Part shown: one piece after another, positions 8,715-17,438 of the stretch
Layout: every line of letters starts with the position of its first letter
Numbering within the stretch: the stretch's first letter is position 1
Assembly: GCF_002723955.1 (NCBI RefSeq)
Contig: NZ_BEWN01000003.1
Span: forward strand, 310,001-374,000
Length of the DNA stretch: 64,000 nucleotides
Direction: 5' to 3'
Origin: Gluconobacter frateurii
GTDB lineage: Bacteria; Pseudomonadota; Alphaproteobacteria; Acetobacterales; Acetobacteraceae
Position numbers and translations under genes: made by a program
Notes under the pieces: generated by a model
The model's input: only the letters and a program-made list of their open reading frames with translations
Database searches by the model: none
What the model was told of the DNA's origin: nothing

Positions 8715-9758
8715 ATGAATGTCAGGGATTTGGAATATTTTATTTCGGTAGCGGAATGCGGTTCATTCTCCCGCGCTTCCGTTCAGCTTGGACGGCCGCA
8801 GCCCGTCCTGAGCCGGCATATCCGTGACCTTGAAACAGAATTACAGGTTACGTTGCTATATCGGAATGGTCGTGGCGTCGTCATGACGCAGGCAGGTGAG
8901 CGCCTCAAGCAACTTGGCGCAACGATCATTCAGCAGATCCAGGAAGCTCAGAACCAGATCCGTCACCTCTCCCCGGATCACCTTGGCTCCGCGGCCATCG
9001 GAATGCCTGCGAGTGTCAGCGCCATCCTGTTGCCGCCCCTCGCTCGTGCCCTGCGCGACGCCCATACCGATGCCAAACTTCACTTTCGCGATGGCTGCAA
9101 CGGTGATCTGCTGAGCAGCCTGAATGCGGGTTCACTGGATGTCGCACTCGTTTATGACGCTCCCGGTATCGCCCACCCCAACCTCGAAGCCCTGCTGTCA
9201 CAACCGATTTATCTGATTGAATCCACCCATAACACCCCGAAAGCACTTGTCGCCACCGACACAATCGAAGCGGCTGAACTCATGGATATTCCACTTGTCC
9301 TTCCGGGCACACGACATGGTTTGCGGCAGATCGTCACGTCCTGGGCTAACCGGAACGCACTCGGTCTGAACGTACAGTTCGAATGTGATTCCTATTCCTC
9401 AATGCTTCAGGTTGTGTCTTCTGGACTGGCCGCCACCCTGTTACCTGCGGCTTCCCTGAAACGTGAAATTCTCTCCGGATATTTCCGGTGTCGCCTCATC
9501 ACGAAACCAGCGCTCTACCGCACGATCGCATTAGCTGCATCGCAAAGCCGCCCGGTTAATGCTGGGCTCGTTACGCAGATCAAAAAGATGGTCGAAACAA
9601 TGCGCGGTGATTTCCTGTGGCCCCAATCCCATAACACCCTACAAACCAGTGCCCGTGTCACGTCCCCCCCTGCCGTCACACATGCATTACAGAACAACAG
9701 AACAGAAGTTTTTGGTGAGACCTTTCTCAGAAGTCTTCAAGAAGCGTCGCCTCTTTAA
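8715..9758 (+). CDS. LysR-family transcriptional regulator
   Basis: The product is 347 residues from the ATG at 8715, preceded by GAAAGG; the frame runs further upstream but without family similarity. The helix-turn-helix region (G-S-F-S-R-A-S-V-Q-L-G-R-P-Q-P-V-L-S-R-H) is followed by a typical effector domain. It is about 40 residues longer than most LysR proteins because of a low-complexity C-terminal tail. It faces the RidA-like gene and lies next to the catabolic regulon, but no target is evident. The stop codon lies within a shared hairpin. Confidence 0.85.
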   Translation: MNVRDLEYFISVAECGSFSRASVQLGRPQPVLSRHIRDLETELQVTLLYRNGRGVVMTQAGERLKQLGATIIQQIQEAQNQIRHLSPDHLGSAAIGMPASVSAILLPPLARALRDAHTDAKLHFRDGCNGDLLSSLNAGSLDVALVYDAPGIAHPNLEALLSQPIYLIESTHNTPKALVATDTIEAAELMDIPLVLPGTRHGLRQIVTSWANRNALGLNVQFECDSYSSMLQVVSSGLAATLLPAASLKREILSGYFRCRLITKPALYRTIALAASQSRPVNAGLVTQIKKMVETMRGDFLWPQSHNTLQTSARVTSPPAVTHALQNNRTEVFGETFLRSLQEASPL

Positions 9759-9769
9759 AAAGGCGACGC
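9744..9769. terminator. bidirectional hairpin between LysR and RidA-like genes
   Basis: GCGTCGCCT pairs perfectly with AGGCGACGC across an 8-base A/T-rich loop. The LysR stop codon lies in the loop, and the convergent RidA-like gene ends about 20 bases away. No long T-run follows, so termination is likely but not certain. Confidence 0.5.
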
Positions 9770-9790
9770 ACAGAATTTATACTCTGTCTT

Positions 9791-10213
9791 TCAGACTGAG
9801 ATTTTGACGTATTCCTGCGATCGCTTTGAAACCCCACGAATAGCTGTGACTTCAAACTCGACCTTCAGATCATCGCGCGCGAGAGGCGTGCACGCTGTGG
9901 TGGCCGCAGGATCAATCCCCTTAAAGACCTCGCCTAAAACCTGGGCGACAGCCTCCATATTGGCACGATCTGGAACGTGTGTGATGATCCGCACCACATC
10001 AGAAAGCGATGAGCCCACCGCTTCCAGCGCCCCCTCAATCGTCTGAAGTGCACGACGGGCCTGAATGGCCACATCCGGCGAGATTTCACGCGTTTTGTAA
10101 TCAACGCCCGCCGTATTCGCGACGAACAGCATGTCACCGACTGCAACCAGCCGCGAATAGCTATTGCGCTCCTCATACATGCTACCTGATTTGACCTTTA
10201 TGACGTCCGACAT
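9791..10213 (-). CDS. RidA family (YjgF/YER057c/UK114) protein
   Basis: The 140-residue product has the RidA fold pattern: an early S-R-L-V-A-V-G-D-M-L-F-V-A-N-T-A-G strand pair, a central helix with Q-A-R-R-A-L-Q-T-I, and a late T-A-C-T-P-L-A segment. RidA proteins hydrolyse reactive enamine/imine intermediates released by amino-acid oxidases and dehydratases. The ATG at 10213 has GAGGAG seven bases upstream, deciding against 10261. It is divergent from the aldo/keto reductase, and the gap carries the shared ATAACAGCTAT motif. It fits the flavin amine oxidases of the same regulon, which would release imines. The classic catalytic arginine is not obvious, so it may belong to a divergent RidA subgroup. 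Confidence 0.85.
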   Translation of the reverse strand: MSDVIKVKSGSMYEERNSYSRLVAVGDMLFVANTAGVDYKTREISPDVAIQARRALQTIEGALEAVGSSLSDVVRIITHVPDRANMEAVAQVLGEVFKGIDPAATTACTPLARDDLKVEFEVTAIRGVSKRSQEYVKISV

Positions 10214-10278
10214 CTTTGGCTCCTCAATGAAATGGACCTCATCAGAAGCGTCTCTCATCACGAAGTTTTTTTCCTTCC

Positions 10279-10289
10279 ATAACAGCTAT
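10279..10289. promoter_or_regulatory. shared motif ATAACAGCTAT, site 1 of 3
   Basis: This imperfect palindrome (ATAAC-A-GCTAT) lies in the divergent gap between the RidA-like and aldo/keto reductase genes, 78 bases before the latter's ATG. The identical 11-mer recurs at 13398 and 22211. It is a candidate operator for the IclR regulator at 19969. Confidence 0.55.
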
Positions 10290-10367
10290 ACGGGAACCAA
10301 CCTTGGCCACATCCCGCCTGCCATGGGACAATGAACGCTGTACATTTTCATTAAAGGAGTCCGTATC

Positions 10368-11186
10368 ATGGTCGAGCTACCCACCGTCTCCCTGACGCCC
10401 GGCATCGAGATGCCCCAGTTCGGCCTTGGCGTCTGGCAAACGCCTGCCGATCAGACAGCCGATGTCGTACGATCTGCCATCGACGCTGGCTATCGTGCCG
10501 TCGATACTGCTGCAATCTATGGCAATGAAGACGGGGTCGGCACCGGTCTGGCAAATCATCCAGAGATTTTCCTGACGACGAAGCTCTGGAATACGGACCA
10601 AGGCTATGACAGCACGCTACGCGCGTTCGATCTAAGCTGCGAAAAACTCCAGCGCGAGACTCTCGACCTCTATCTGATCCACTGGCCCGCCCCGCGCCTC
10701 GACCGCTATGTCGAGAGCTGGAAAGCCATGATCCGCCTGCGCGACGAGGGCAGAATTCGTGCCATCGGTGTCTCGAATTTCACACAAGAGCATATCGAAC
10801 GGGTTATCGCCGAGACGGGCGTTGTTCCAGCCGTCAACCAGATCGAACTACACCCCGAGTTTCAACAGCACGCCCTGCGGAACTTCCACGCCACAAAAGG
10901 CATTCACACGCAATCCTGGAGCCCGCTCGGTCAAGGCCGGACACTCAGCAGCCCGGTCATCGCCAAAATCGCGCAAAAGCACGGGAAAACCCAGGCGCAG
11001 GTCATTATCCGCTGGCATCTCCAAAGCGGCCTGATCGTGATCCCGAAATCCGTTACCCCATCGAGAATTGCAGAAAACATTGCCGTTTTCGACTTCGCGC
11101 TCGATACGGACGACATCGCTGCCATTGCCACAATGGATCGCCCGGATGGGCGTATGGGTCCTGACCCAATGACCGCAGATTTCTGA
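10368..11186 (+). CDS. aldo/keto reductase (2,5-diketogluconate reductase type)
   Basis: The 272-residue protein is a full-length aldo/keto reductase, an NADPH-dependent carbonyl reductase of the cytoplasm. The catalytic tetrad is visible as Asp46, Tyr51, Lys72 and His105. The closing M-G-P-D-P sequence is shared with DkgA/DkgB-type members. A strong AAAGGAG lies nine bases before the ATG. It is divergent to the RidA-like gene under the shared motif, so it probably works with this catabolic set, perhaps reducing an aldehyde or 2-oxo product. A terminator hairpin follows the gene. Confidence 0.92.
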   Translation: MVELPTVSLTPGIEMPQFGLGVWQTPADQTADVVRSAIDAGYRAVDTAAIYGNEDGVGTGLANHPEIFLTTKLWNTDQGYDSTLRAFDLSCEKLQRETLDLYLIHWPAPRLDRYVESWKAMIRLRDEGRIRAIGVSNFTQEHIERVIAETGVVPAVNQIELHPEFQQHALRNFHATKGIHTQSWSPLGQGRTLSSPVIAKIAQKHGKTQAQVIIRWHLQSGLIVIPKSVTPSRIAENIAVFDFALDTDDIAAIATMDRPDGRMGPDPMTADF

Positions 11187-11202
11187 TTTCCATAAAATGA
11201 AA

Positions 11203-11224
11203 TGCCGGGATCAAGGTCCCGGCA
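11203..11224. terminator. hairpin after aldo/keto reductase gene
   Basis: TGCCGGGA and TCCCGGCA form a perfect 8-bp GC-rich stem with a 6-base loop, 16 bases after the aldo/keto reductase stop and followed by AAA. It lies between convergent genes and probably ends both transcripts. Confidence 0.6.
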
Positions 11225-11249
11225 AAATCCAGATATGACGCTGGTGTAA

Positions 11250-11268
11250 ACGGGGCTTAACGCCCCGT
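11250..11268. terminator. hairpin over the hydantoinase A stop codon
   Basis: ACGGGGC pairs with GCCCCGT across the loop TTAAC, which contains the stop of the minus-strand hydantoinase A gene. Together with the hairpin at 11203 it makes a double structure between the convergent genes. Confidence 0.4.
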
Positions 11269-13317
11269 TTCAACAATCAAATTCAGATGTGGCTCGACAA
11301 GACCGCGGGTTCCCGGCGGTAAAACAGTTGTCGCATCCATTTGCTCGATGATGGCTGGCCCGAGGATCTCATGGCCACTCCTAAGCAGACTGCGTTCATA
11401 AATCGGGCAGGAAACGAAGCCTTCTGTCTCCGGAAACCACACGTCGCGTGCGCCGGTGACAGCCTCCTGCGCATTCGTCTCTCCACTGGGATGCGATGTG
11501 AATGAGGCCTTTTCCACCTTACCGGTCGCCTCGATACGGAAGGTCACGAATTGCACGGGATCGGTCTGCGAAGCAAAGCCGTATTGCGCCTCGTGGGTTG
11601 CAACGAAGTTCTGTACCATTTCAGTGACCGTCTCTGCGCCAATCGCTTCGACCGACACTGGCATGTCCACAGCCAGTTCGTAATTCTGTCCGACATAACG
11701 CATATCAGCGCTCATCTTGAGACCACGATCTCCCGCCAGCACCCCTTCCTGTTCGAACCAGTGATCAGCCTGCTTCAACAGTTCCTGGAAGATCGACACA
11801 ATCTCCGTGTGCATTCCAGGCCGCGCCACCATGATCTGCGTGCTGGAAAAGTCTGCCCGTAGATCGGTCAGCAGCAAGCCAAGCGCACACATTACACCGG
11901 GCGTTAGCGGGATAATGACCCGCTTCATATCAAGCTCCTGCGCCAGACGCACAGCATGCAACGGGCCTGCCCCCCCCAACGCCATCAAAGCATAATCCCG
12001 TGGATCATGGCCTTTCTGCACGCTGATTACGCGTACCGCCCGCGCCATATTCGCGGTAACGACTGAAATGATACCCTGCGCCGTAGCCATCACGTCCATG
12101 CCGAGTTCATCAGCGAGCAACCCGATACGCTCCAAAGCAAGATCCCGCCGGATCGCCATGCGACCGCCAAGAAGATACTCAGGATTAAGCGTCTGCAACA
12201 CCACATTGGCGTCGGTAGTCGACGGGGTCAGATTGCCCTGATTGTAACACACAGGCCCTGGAAATGCACCGCAACTCTGCGGTCCGACCTTCAGCAGCCC
12301 ACCATTGTCTCGATAGGCCAGTGAGCCTCCGCCTGCCCCGACAGTATGGATGTCCAGCATCGGAGCCTTGACCGGATAGCCATGCACTTCGGCCTCACCG
12401 GTCAGACGACAGATCCCATCCTTCAGCAGTGCGACGTCCGTACTCGTTCCTCCCATATCGAACGTGATGATGTTGGGAATCCCGATGGCACATCCAATGG
12501 CCTGTGCGGCAACAACACCCGTGGACGGCCCAGACAGAACCGTCCGCACCGGCAAGGCGCGCGCCAGGTCGAAGCTGATGACGCCACCATTGGATTGAGT
12601 GATACGCGGAGCAACAGAAAGACCCAGCTCCAGAAGACGCGCACCCAACCGCGCAATATAGACTTCCATTACCGGGCCGAGATACGCATTCACCGCCGTG
12701 GTCGAAAAGCGTTCATACTCGCGGAATTCTGGTGCAACCTGATAACTGGCGCACGCAAACGCTTCGGGGAATTCCTCCCGGACAATTTCATAAGCCCGCC
12801 GTTCGTGCTGCGGACTGATAAAAGCATAGAGGAAGCCGATGGCAACCGCTTTGACACCAGCCTCCTTCAGGGCACGGGCAGCATCGCGCACGCTTGCCTC
12901 ATCGAGAGCGACTTCTACAGTGCCGTCATGTCGTACGCGCTCGGGCACCTCGAACCGCAGGGCCTGAGCAACCAGTGTTTCGGGCTTGTCTTCCTGCGTG
13001 TCGTAGAGGCTGGGGCGTTGCTGACGACCAATTTCCAGCAGATCGCGAAAACCATCCGTCGTAATAAAGCCCGTCAGGGCGCCCTTATGCTGAATAAGCG
13101 CATTCGTACCGACAGTCGTCCCATGCCCTAGGAAAATGATATCCGAAGTCCTGGCTGAAACGGTGTCCAGCCCCTCGGTAATACCAGTTAAAATCCCACG
13201 GGATGGATCGTCAGGCGTCGAAGAGACCTTCCAGATCGCGAATCTTTTCGATTCCGTATCATAAAGACAGATGTCACAGAATGTGCCTCCAGAATCGACA
13301 CCAAGCCTCCACGCCAT
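11257..13317 (-). CDS. hyuA: hydantoinase/oxoprolinase subunit A
   Basis: The 686-residue protein matches HyuA, the ATP-dependent subunit of N-methylhydantoinase/5-oxoprolinase-type ring-opening amidohydrolases. The N-terminal G-V-D-S-G-G-T-F-C-D and central F-D-M-G-G-T-S-T-D-V-A motifs are the two nucleotide-binding loops of the actin/hexokinase fold. The HyuB partner is encoded on the opposite strand at 14835, which is unusual because A and B are normally adjacent in one operon. Here a flavin oxidase gene and a divergent promoter separate them. GGAGCGG precedes the ATG. The substrate is a lactam or hydantoin-like ring; acetone-carboxylase-like relatives exist, so ring opening is likely rather than proven. 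Confidence 0.93.
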   Translation of the reverse strand: MAWRLGVDSGGTFCDICLYDTESKRFAIWKVSSTPDDPSRGILTGITEGLDTVSARTSDIIFLGHGTTVGTNALIQHKGALTGFITTDGFRDLLEIGRQQRPSLYDTQEDKPETLVAQALRFEVPERVRHDGTVEVALDEASVRDAARALKEAGVKAVAIGFLYAFISPQHERRAYEIVREEFPEAFACASYQVAPEFREYERFSTTAVNAYLGPVMEVYIARLGARLLELGLSVAPRITQSNGGVISFDLARALPVRTVLSGPSTGVVAAQAIGCAIGIPNIITFDMGGTSTDVALLKDGICRLTGEAEVHGYPVKAPMLDIHTVGAGGGSLAYRDNGGLLKVGPQSCGAFPGPVCYNQGNLTPSTTDANVVLQTLNPEYLLGGRMAIRRDLALERIGLLADELGMDVMATAQGIISVVTANMARAVRVISVQKGHDPRDYALMALGGAGPLHAVRLAQELDMKRVIIPLTPGVMCALGLLLTDLRADFSSTQIMVARPGMHTEIVSIFQELLKQADHWFEQEGVLAGDRGLKMSADMRYVGQNYELAVDMPVSVEAIGAETVTEMVQNFVATHEAQYGFASQTDPVQFVTFRIEATGKVEKASFTSHPSGETNAQEAVTGARDVWFPETEGFVSCPIYERSLLRSGHEILGPAIIEQMDATTVLPPGTRGLVEPHLNLIVETGR

Positions 13318-13397
13318 TTTCCGCTCCGCTCATTGATTGCGTCGTGATCAGTGAACGATACGCTTCTCTTTCAGCCTTAAATAAGATGCGTTTTGAA

Positions 13398-13408
13398 ATA
13401 ACAGCTAT
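13398..13408. promoter_or_regulatory. shared motif ATAACAGCTAT, site 2 of 3
   Basis: This identical 11-mer lies centrally in the 171-base divergent gap, 80 bases from each start codon (hydantoinase A and flavin oxidase). Its position suits joint control of both transcripts by one regulator, most simply the IclR protein. Confidence 0.55.
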
Positions 13409-13488
13409 GCCAAGACAGGCAACGAACCCTCATGGCATCCCTCGTTAAAGATAGAAAACGACCCTGAGTCATTTCGAGGACGAAAAAT

Positions 13489-14784
13489 ATGGCGCCGAAG
13501 GTTACTCCCGTTCGGTCGGATGAAAGTCTGCCAGAGGCTGTTGATGTCGTCATTATCGGCGGCGGCATCATCGGTGTGACAACCGCGTTTTTTCTTGCTC
13601 GCGCTGGCGTGTCCGTTGCGCTCTGTGAAAAAGGCGCAATTGGCGGAGAGCAATCGAGCCGAAACTGGGGCTGGACCCGCGTCATGGGCCGCGATGAGCG
13701 CGAGCTGCCGCTGGGAATGAGCAGCCTCGGTCTATGGCGTGAGATGAATGAACTGACCGGTCGGGAAACCGGCTTTCGCCAGTGCGGCATCCTCTATGCC
13801 TGCGATGACCAGAAGCAGCTTGATGAATTTCAGGACTGGAAAAAAATCGCTGATACCTACCAGATCCAGACCACGCTCATGGATGGCGCAAAGACGGCTG
13901 AAATGGCGGCAGGATCCCAGCGTATGTTCAAGGGAGGTCTGTTCTGTGCCACGGATGGCCGCGCAGAACCCACGATGGCGGCACCTGCCATTGCTGAAGC
14001 AGCACGCGAGCACGGCGCAGCAATCCTGACGAACTGCGCTGTCCGCGCGTTAGATCGTCAGGGCGGTCAGATTTCAGGCGTCATCACGGAGCACGGGCGC
14101 ATCAAATCCAGTACGGTCGTTCTGGCTGGTGGCGCATGGTCGCGGCTTTTCGGGGGAAACGAGGGCATCAACCTGCCCGCCCTGAATGTGCTGGGTAGCG
14201 TCATGCGGGTGGATAATGTGGAAGGCGCCCCGGAAGAGACAGTCGGTGGCAGTGACTTCGCCTTTCGGCGTAACATTCAGGGCGGCTACAATATCAGCCG
14301 TAGGAATGCGAGCGTTTCGGAAATCACTCCGGATACATTCCGCCAGCTACGCCAGTTTGCAGGCTCTTACCTGAAAAACCGCAAGGAACTTAGGGTGCGG
14401 CTCAGCCGTGCCTTCCTCGATGAGTGGAAAATAGAGCGCCACTGGACGGTCGACAGTGTCACGCCCTTCGAAAAAATCCGTACACTGGACCCCGAGCCGT
14501 CCCATGGATTGCTCGAAGAGGCAGCGCGGATCATCAAACGTGATTTCCCGCCCTTCCGAACCATGCGCGAAGTGGAACGCTGGGGCGGCATGATCGACGT
14601 CACCCCCGACGCCGTGCCGATCATCGACCGTGCAGAGCAAATTCCGGGTCTTGTACTGGGGGTCGGTTTCTCCGGTCATGGGTTCGGCATCGGACCAGGC
14701 GCAGGGAAACTCCTGTCCGAAATTGTCCGCAATGTGACGACGACAGTCGACCCCACTCCCTTCAGCTTTAAGCGCTTCAGCTGA
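13489..14784 (+). CDS. FAD-dependent amine/D-amino acid oxidase family protein
   Basis: The 431-residue product belongs to the DAO (glycine oxidase/PuuB-like) flavoprotein family. The FAD dinucleotide motif G-G-G-I-I-G lies near residue 23, with S-S-R-N-W-G-W-T-R-V-M following, a mark of the gamma-glutamylputrescine oxidase-like branch. The C-terminal G-V-G-F-S-G-H-G-F-G closes the FAD site. It oxidises a C-N bond of an amino acid or amine to an imine. It is first in a plus-strand operon with HyuB, an SDR and the three-part flavin dehydrogenase, and has GAGGACG before its ATG. It is probably cytoplasmic, as no signal peptide is seen. Confidence 0.9.
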   Translation: MAPKVTPVRSDESLPEAVDVVIIGGGIIGVTTAFFLARAGVSVALCEKGAIGGEQSSRNWGWTRVMGRDERELPLGMSSLGLWREMNELTGRETGFRQCGILYACDDQKQLDEFQDWKKIADTYQIQTTLMDGAKTAEMAAGSQRMFKGGLFCATDGRAEPTMAAPAIAEAAREHGAAILTNCAVRALDRQGGQISGVITEHGRIKSSTVVLAGGAWSRLFGGNEGINLPALNVLGSVMRVDNVEGAPEETVGGSDFAFRRNIQGGYNISRRNASVSEITPDTFRQLRQFAGSYLKNRKELRVRLSRAFLDEWKIERHWTVDSVTPFEKIRTLDPEPSHGLLEEAARIIKRDFPPFRTMREVERWGGMIDVTPDAVPIIDRAEQIPGLVLGVGFSGHGFGIGPGAGKLLSEIVRNVTTTVDPTPFSFKRFS

Positions 14785-14834
14785 TCCTTTCAGCCCTACA
14801 CCACATAAAGACGACGCATCGGAGATCCCGCATC

Positions 14835-16388
14835 ATGACCCTTTTCCAGCGCATCGCCCTAGACCCAGTCACCGTCGAAATCATCGGAAGCGCACTGGCT
14901 TCAGTGGTGGAAGAGATGGGCGAAGCCCTCGTCCGCACCAGCTATTCCACGAACATCAAGGAGCGCCGGGATTGCTCAACGGCCCTATTCGACCAGTTCG
15001 GCCATACGCTCTGTCAGGCCGAACATATCCCGATGCATCTTGGGTCGTTTATTGAGTTCATCCCGCTGGTCATGAACCGGTACCCGCTCAGCCAGATCGA
15101 GCCGGGGGATGTCTTCATTGGAAATGATGCCTTCGTTGGCGGCGGCACACATCTGCCAGATATCGTGCTGGCTGAACCCGTCTTTGTAGAAAACAAGCTG
15201 GTCGCCTGGGCGATCAACACCGCCCATCATTCGGATTTTGCCGACCGCGGAGATGCCCATATCTTTCAGGAAGGCATCCGTATTCCACCGATCAAGCTCT
15301 ACAAACGTGGCGTTCTGCAACAGGATGTGCAGGACCTTATCCTGCTTAACTGTCAGGTGCCCGACGAACGCATTTCGGACTTGCGGGCGCAGATGGCAGC
15401 CAACAGGCTTGGTGTCAGCCGTTTCACTGGCCTTTGCAAAAAATACGGCGTCGATGTCATGGTGAGCGCAGGTTTGACGCTTCAGGATTATGCGGAACGC
15501 AAGATGCGCGCTGGCATCGCTGCCATTCCGGATGGCACCTATACCGCGTCAGACCTTTTCGAGACCATTGACCACCCAGAGATCATGGAAATCGGCTGCA
15601 CTATTACCATCACAGACGACGAAATGACGCTGGCCTTCCAAAGCCCGCCACAGGTCCGCGCGAACATGAACATGACGCGCTCAGCCCTGCTCGCAACCGT
15701 CTATTATGCCATCAAATCAGTCGTGGATCCGACGATCCCCCCCAATGCTGGTCTTGCCCGCCCCCTGCATGTCGAAGCAGAGACTGGAACACTCCTCTGC
15801 TGTGCACTTCCCGCCGCCGTCATGGGGCGCATTTCCACCTGCCAGCGCGTTGTGGACGTCATTATGGCGGCCCTTGCTCCCGTATGCCCGGAAAGCATCA
15901 CGGCAGCTGCAAACGGATGTGTCGGTTCCGCTACCTTTAGTGGTACACGCAAAGGCAGCAACAAGTTCTGGATCTACCTCGAAACCATCGGTGGTGGCGC
16001 AGGCGCTCGACACAACAAGGATGGGCTTGATGGCGTTCAGGTTCATCTGACCAATACCTCCAACCTGCCGATCGAGGCGCTTGAAACGGAATATCCGCTT
16101 ACGCTCCTGCGTTATGAACTGGTTGAAGGTTCAGGAGGCAATGGCAAATTCAAGGGCGGCAGAGGCCTCCGCCGCGTCTATCGGGCGGAAGAGGAATGCT
16201 ACGTTTCCACCAGCATGTCCCGGCTTTCTACAGCTCCGTGGGGTCTGAATGGTGGTGAGGCTGGCGGCATGGCGCAGGTGAAATGTACTGCACCAATGGT
16301 CCGCGGCAACGCGACGCTGGCGCCATCGGACATCGTGGAGATCGTGACACCGGGCGCAGGTGGGTACGGGATACCAGACGTTCTCTAA
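14835..16388 (+). CDS. hyuB: hydantoinase/oxoprolinase subunit B
   Basis: The 517-residue protein is HyuB, the partner of the HyuA subunit, with the hallmark starts P-V-T-V-E-I-I-G-S-A-L and T-S-Y-S-T-N-I-K-E-R-R-D-C-S, and D-V-F-I-G-N-D-A-F-V-G-G-G-T-H-L-P-D-I. The A/B complex uses ATP to open hydantoin-like or 5-oxoproline-like rings. It sits 50 bases after the flavin oxidase stop with a GGAGATC ribosome site. Its partner hyuA is transcribed oppositely from the same divergent promoter region. It is slightly short for the family but looks complete. Confidence 0.93.
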   Translation: MTLFQRIALDPVTVEIIGSALASVVEEMGEALVRTSYSTNIKERRDCSTALFDQFGHTLCQAEHIPMHLGSFIEFIPLVMNRYPLSQIEPGDVFIGNDAFVGGGTHLPDIVLAEPVFVENKLVAWAINTAHHSDFADRGDAHIFQEGIRIPPIKLYKRGVLQQDVQDLILLNCQVPDERISDLRAQMAANRLGVSRFTGLCKKYGVDVMVSAGLTLQDYAERKMRAGIAAIPDGTYTASDLFETIDHPEIMEIGCTITITDDEMTLAFQSPPQVRANMNMTRSALLATVYYAIKSVVDPTIPPNAGLARPLHVEAETGTLLCCALPAAVMGRISTCQRVVDVIMAALAPVCPESITAAANGCVGSATFSGTRKGSNKFWIYLETIGGGAGARHNKDGLDGVQVHLTNTSNLPIEALETEYPLTLLRYELVEGSGGNGKFKGGRGLRRVYRAEEECYVSTSMSRLSTAPWGLNGGEAGGMAQVKCTAPMVRGNATLAPSDIVEIVTPGAGGYGIPDVL

Positions 16389-16410
16389 CTAACAGTAAGG
16401 AATCCACACG

Positions 16411-17124
16411 ATGACGACAGATCGCTCCGCCTTATCCTCCAAGCGGGTTGCCCTGATTTCAGGCGCATCACGAGGGATCGGGAAATCCATTGCGGAACGT
16501 CTGGCAGCGGAGGGTTGGCTGATCAGCGCCGGGATGAGGGATGTCAACACAAGCTGGCTCTCTGCGCCGCACCTCACCTGCCCCTTTGACGCAGTTGATC
16601 CGGCGTCAGAAACTGCCTGGGTTGCTCGCACGATGGAGCTGTTCGGTCGGATCGATGCTGTCATCCTCTCAGCGGGAATTATGATCCCCGGCTCGATCCT
16701 TGAGACGGAAGATGCTGATCTTGAGAGGATGTTCCAGATCAACGTCCGCTCACCCACCCGGCTGGTGAAAACTGCATGGTCCGCCTTGGCCGCTGGGGGT
16801 CGCGGGCGCGTCGTGCTCCTTTCATCGATGTCCGGGAAACGGGTCAAGTCGGCTCGTTCCGGGCCCTACGCCATCACGAAGTTCGCCGTCACAGGCCTCG
16901 CTGCTGCCATCCGCCGTACAGGCTGGAATGACGGAATTCGTTCGATCGTGGTCTGCCCCAGCTTCGTCGCCACCGATATGACCAGTAACGTCGACGGCTG
17001 GGCACCGGAGGAGATGACACAACCCGTTGATATTGCAGCCATGATCGCCGCGACGCTTGATCTGCCCAATGCAGCCAGCGTCTCTGAACTCTGCTTTACC
17101 TGCCAGGATGAGGACATGGTATGA
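16411..17124 (+). CDS. short-chain dehydrogenase/reductase
   Basis: The 237-residue protein is a classical SDR. The cofactor motif is G-A-S-R-G-I-G at residues 18-24, the active site is Y-A-I-T-K with Tyr153 and Lys157, and a Ser-Ser pair at 138-139 completes the triad. It starts 22 bases after hyuB and its stop overlaps the next gene by ATGA. It would oxidise a hydroxyl or reduce a keto group of an intermediate in the same pathway; the substrate is unknown. Confidence 0.9.
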   Translation: MTTDRSALSSKRVALISGASRGIGKSIAERLAAEGWLISAGMRDVNTSWLSAPHLTCPFDAVDPASETAWVARTMELFGRIDAVILSAGIMIPGSILETEDADLERMFQINVRSPTRLVKTAWSALAAGGRGRVVLLSSMSGKRVKSARSGPYAITKFAVTGLAAAIRRTGWNDGIRSIVVCPSFVATDMTSNVDGWAPEEMTQPVDIAAMIAATLDLPNAASVSELCFTCQDEDMV

Positions 17125-17438
17125 CCCTGGCGCACGCCCGCTGGAAATCCTGTGCGCCAGACAAGGCACCTACTGTGCAGGTTTCCATCGATGGGCAAAA
17201 AGTTACGGCCATCGCCGGGATACGTGTGGCCGCATTACTGCTCCAGAATACGTCCGCTGAAACACGCCACAACCATGATGGCACTCCTCGCACGCCCTAC
17301 TGCATGATGGGCGTCTGTCATGAATGCCTTGCCGTTATCGACGGCAAGACGACGGAGCGCACCTGTCTCATTCCGGTCTATAACGGGATGCGGATCACCA
17401 GATGTTCAGGCCCCTTTCAGCTCCCTGATGTTCGCTGA
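17121..17438 (+). CDS. small [2Fe-2S] subunit, HcnA/OoxA-like
   Basis: The 105-residue protein matches the small ferredoxin-like subunit of HcnABC/octopine-oxidase/hydroxyproline-dehydrogenase-type flavoenzymes. Four cysteines at 61, 66, 69 and 82 (C-x4-C-x2-C-x12-C) form the expected [2Fe-2S] site. It is coupled to the SDR before it by a 4-base overlap and to the FAD subunit after it by an 11-base overlap. It presumably passes electrons between the two flavin subunits and an acceptor. Confidence 0.9.
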   Translation: MTLAHARWKSCAPDKAPTVQVSIDGQKVTAIAGIRVAALLLQNTSAETRHNHDGTPRTPYCMMGVCHECLAVIDGKTTERTCLIPVYNGMRITRCSGPFQLPDVR

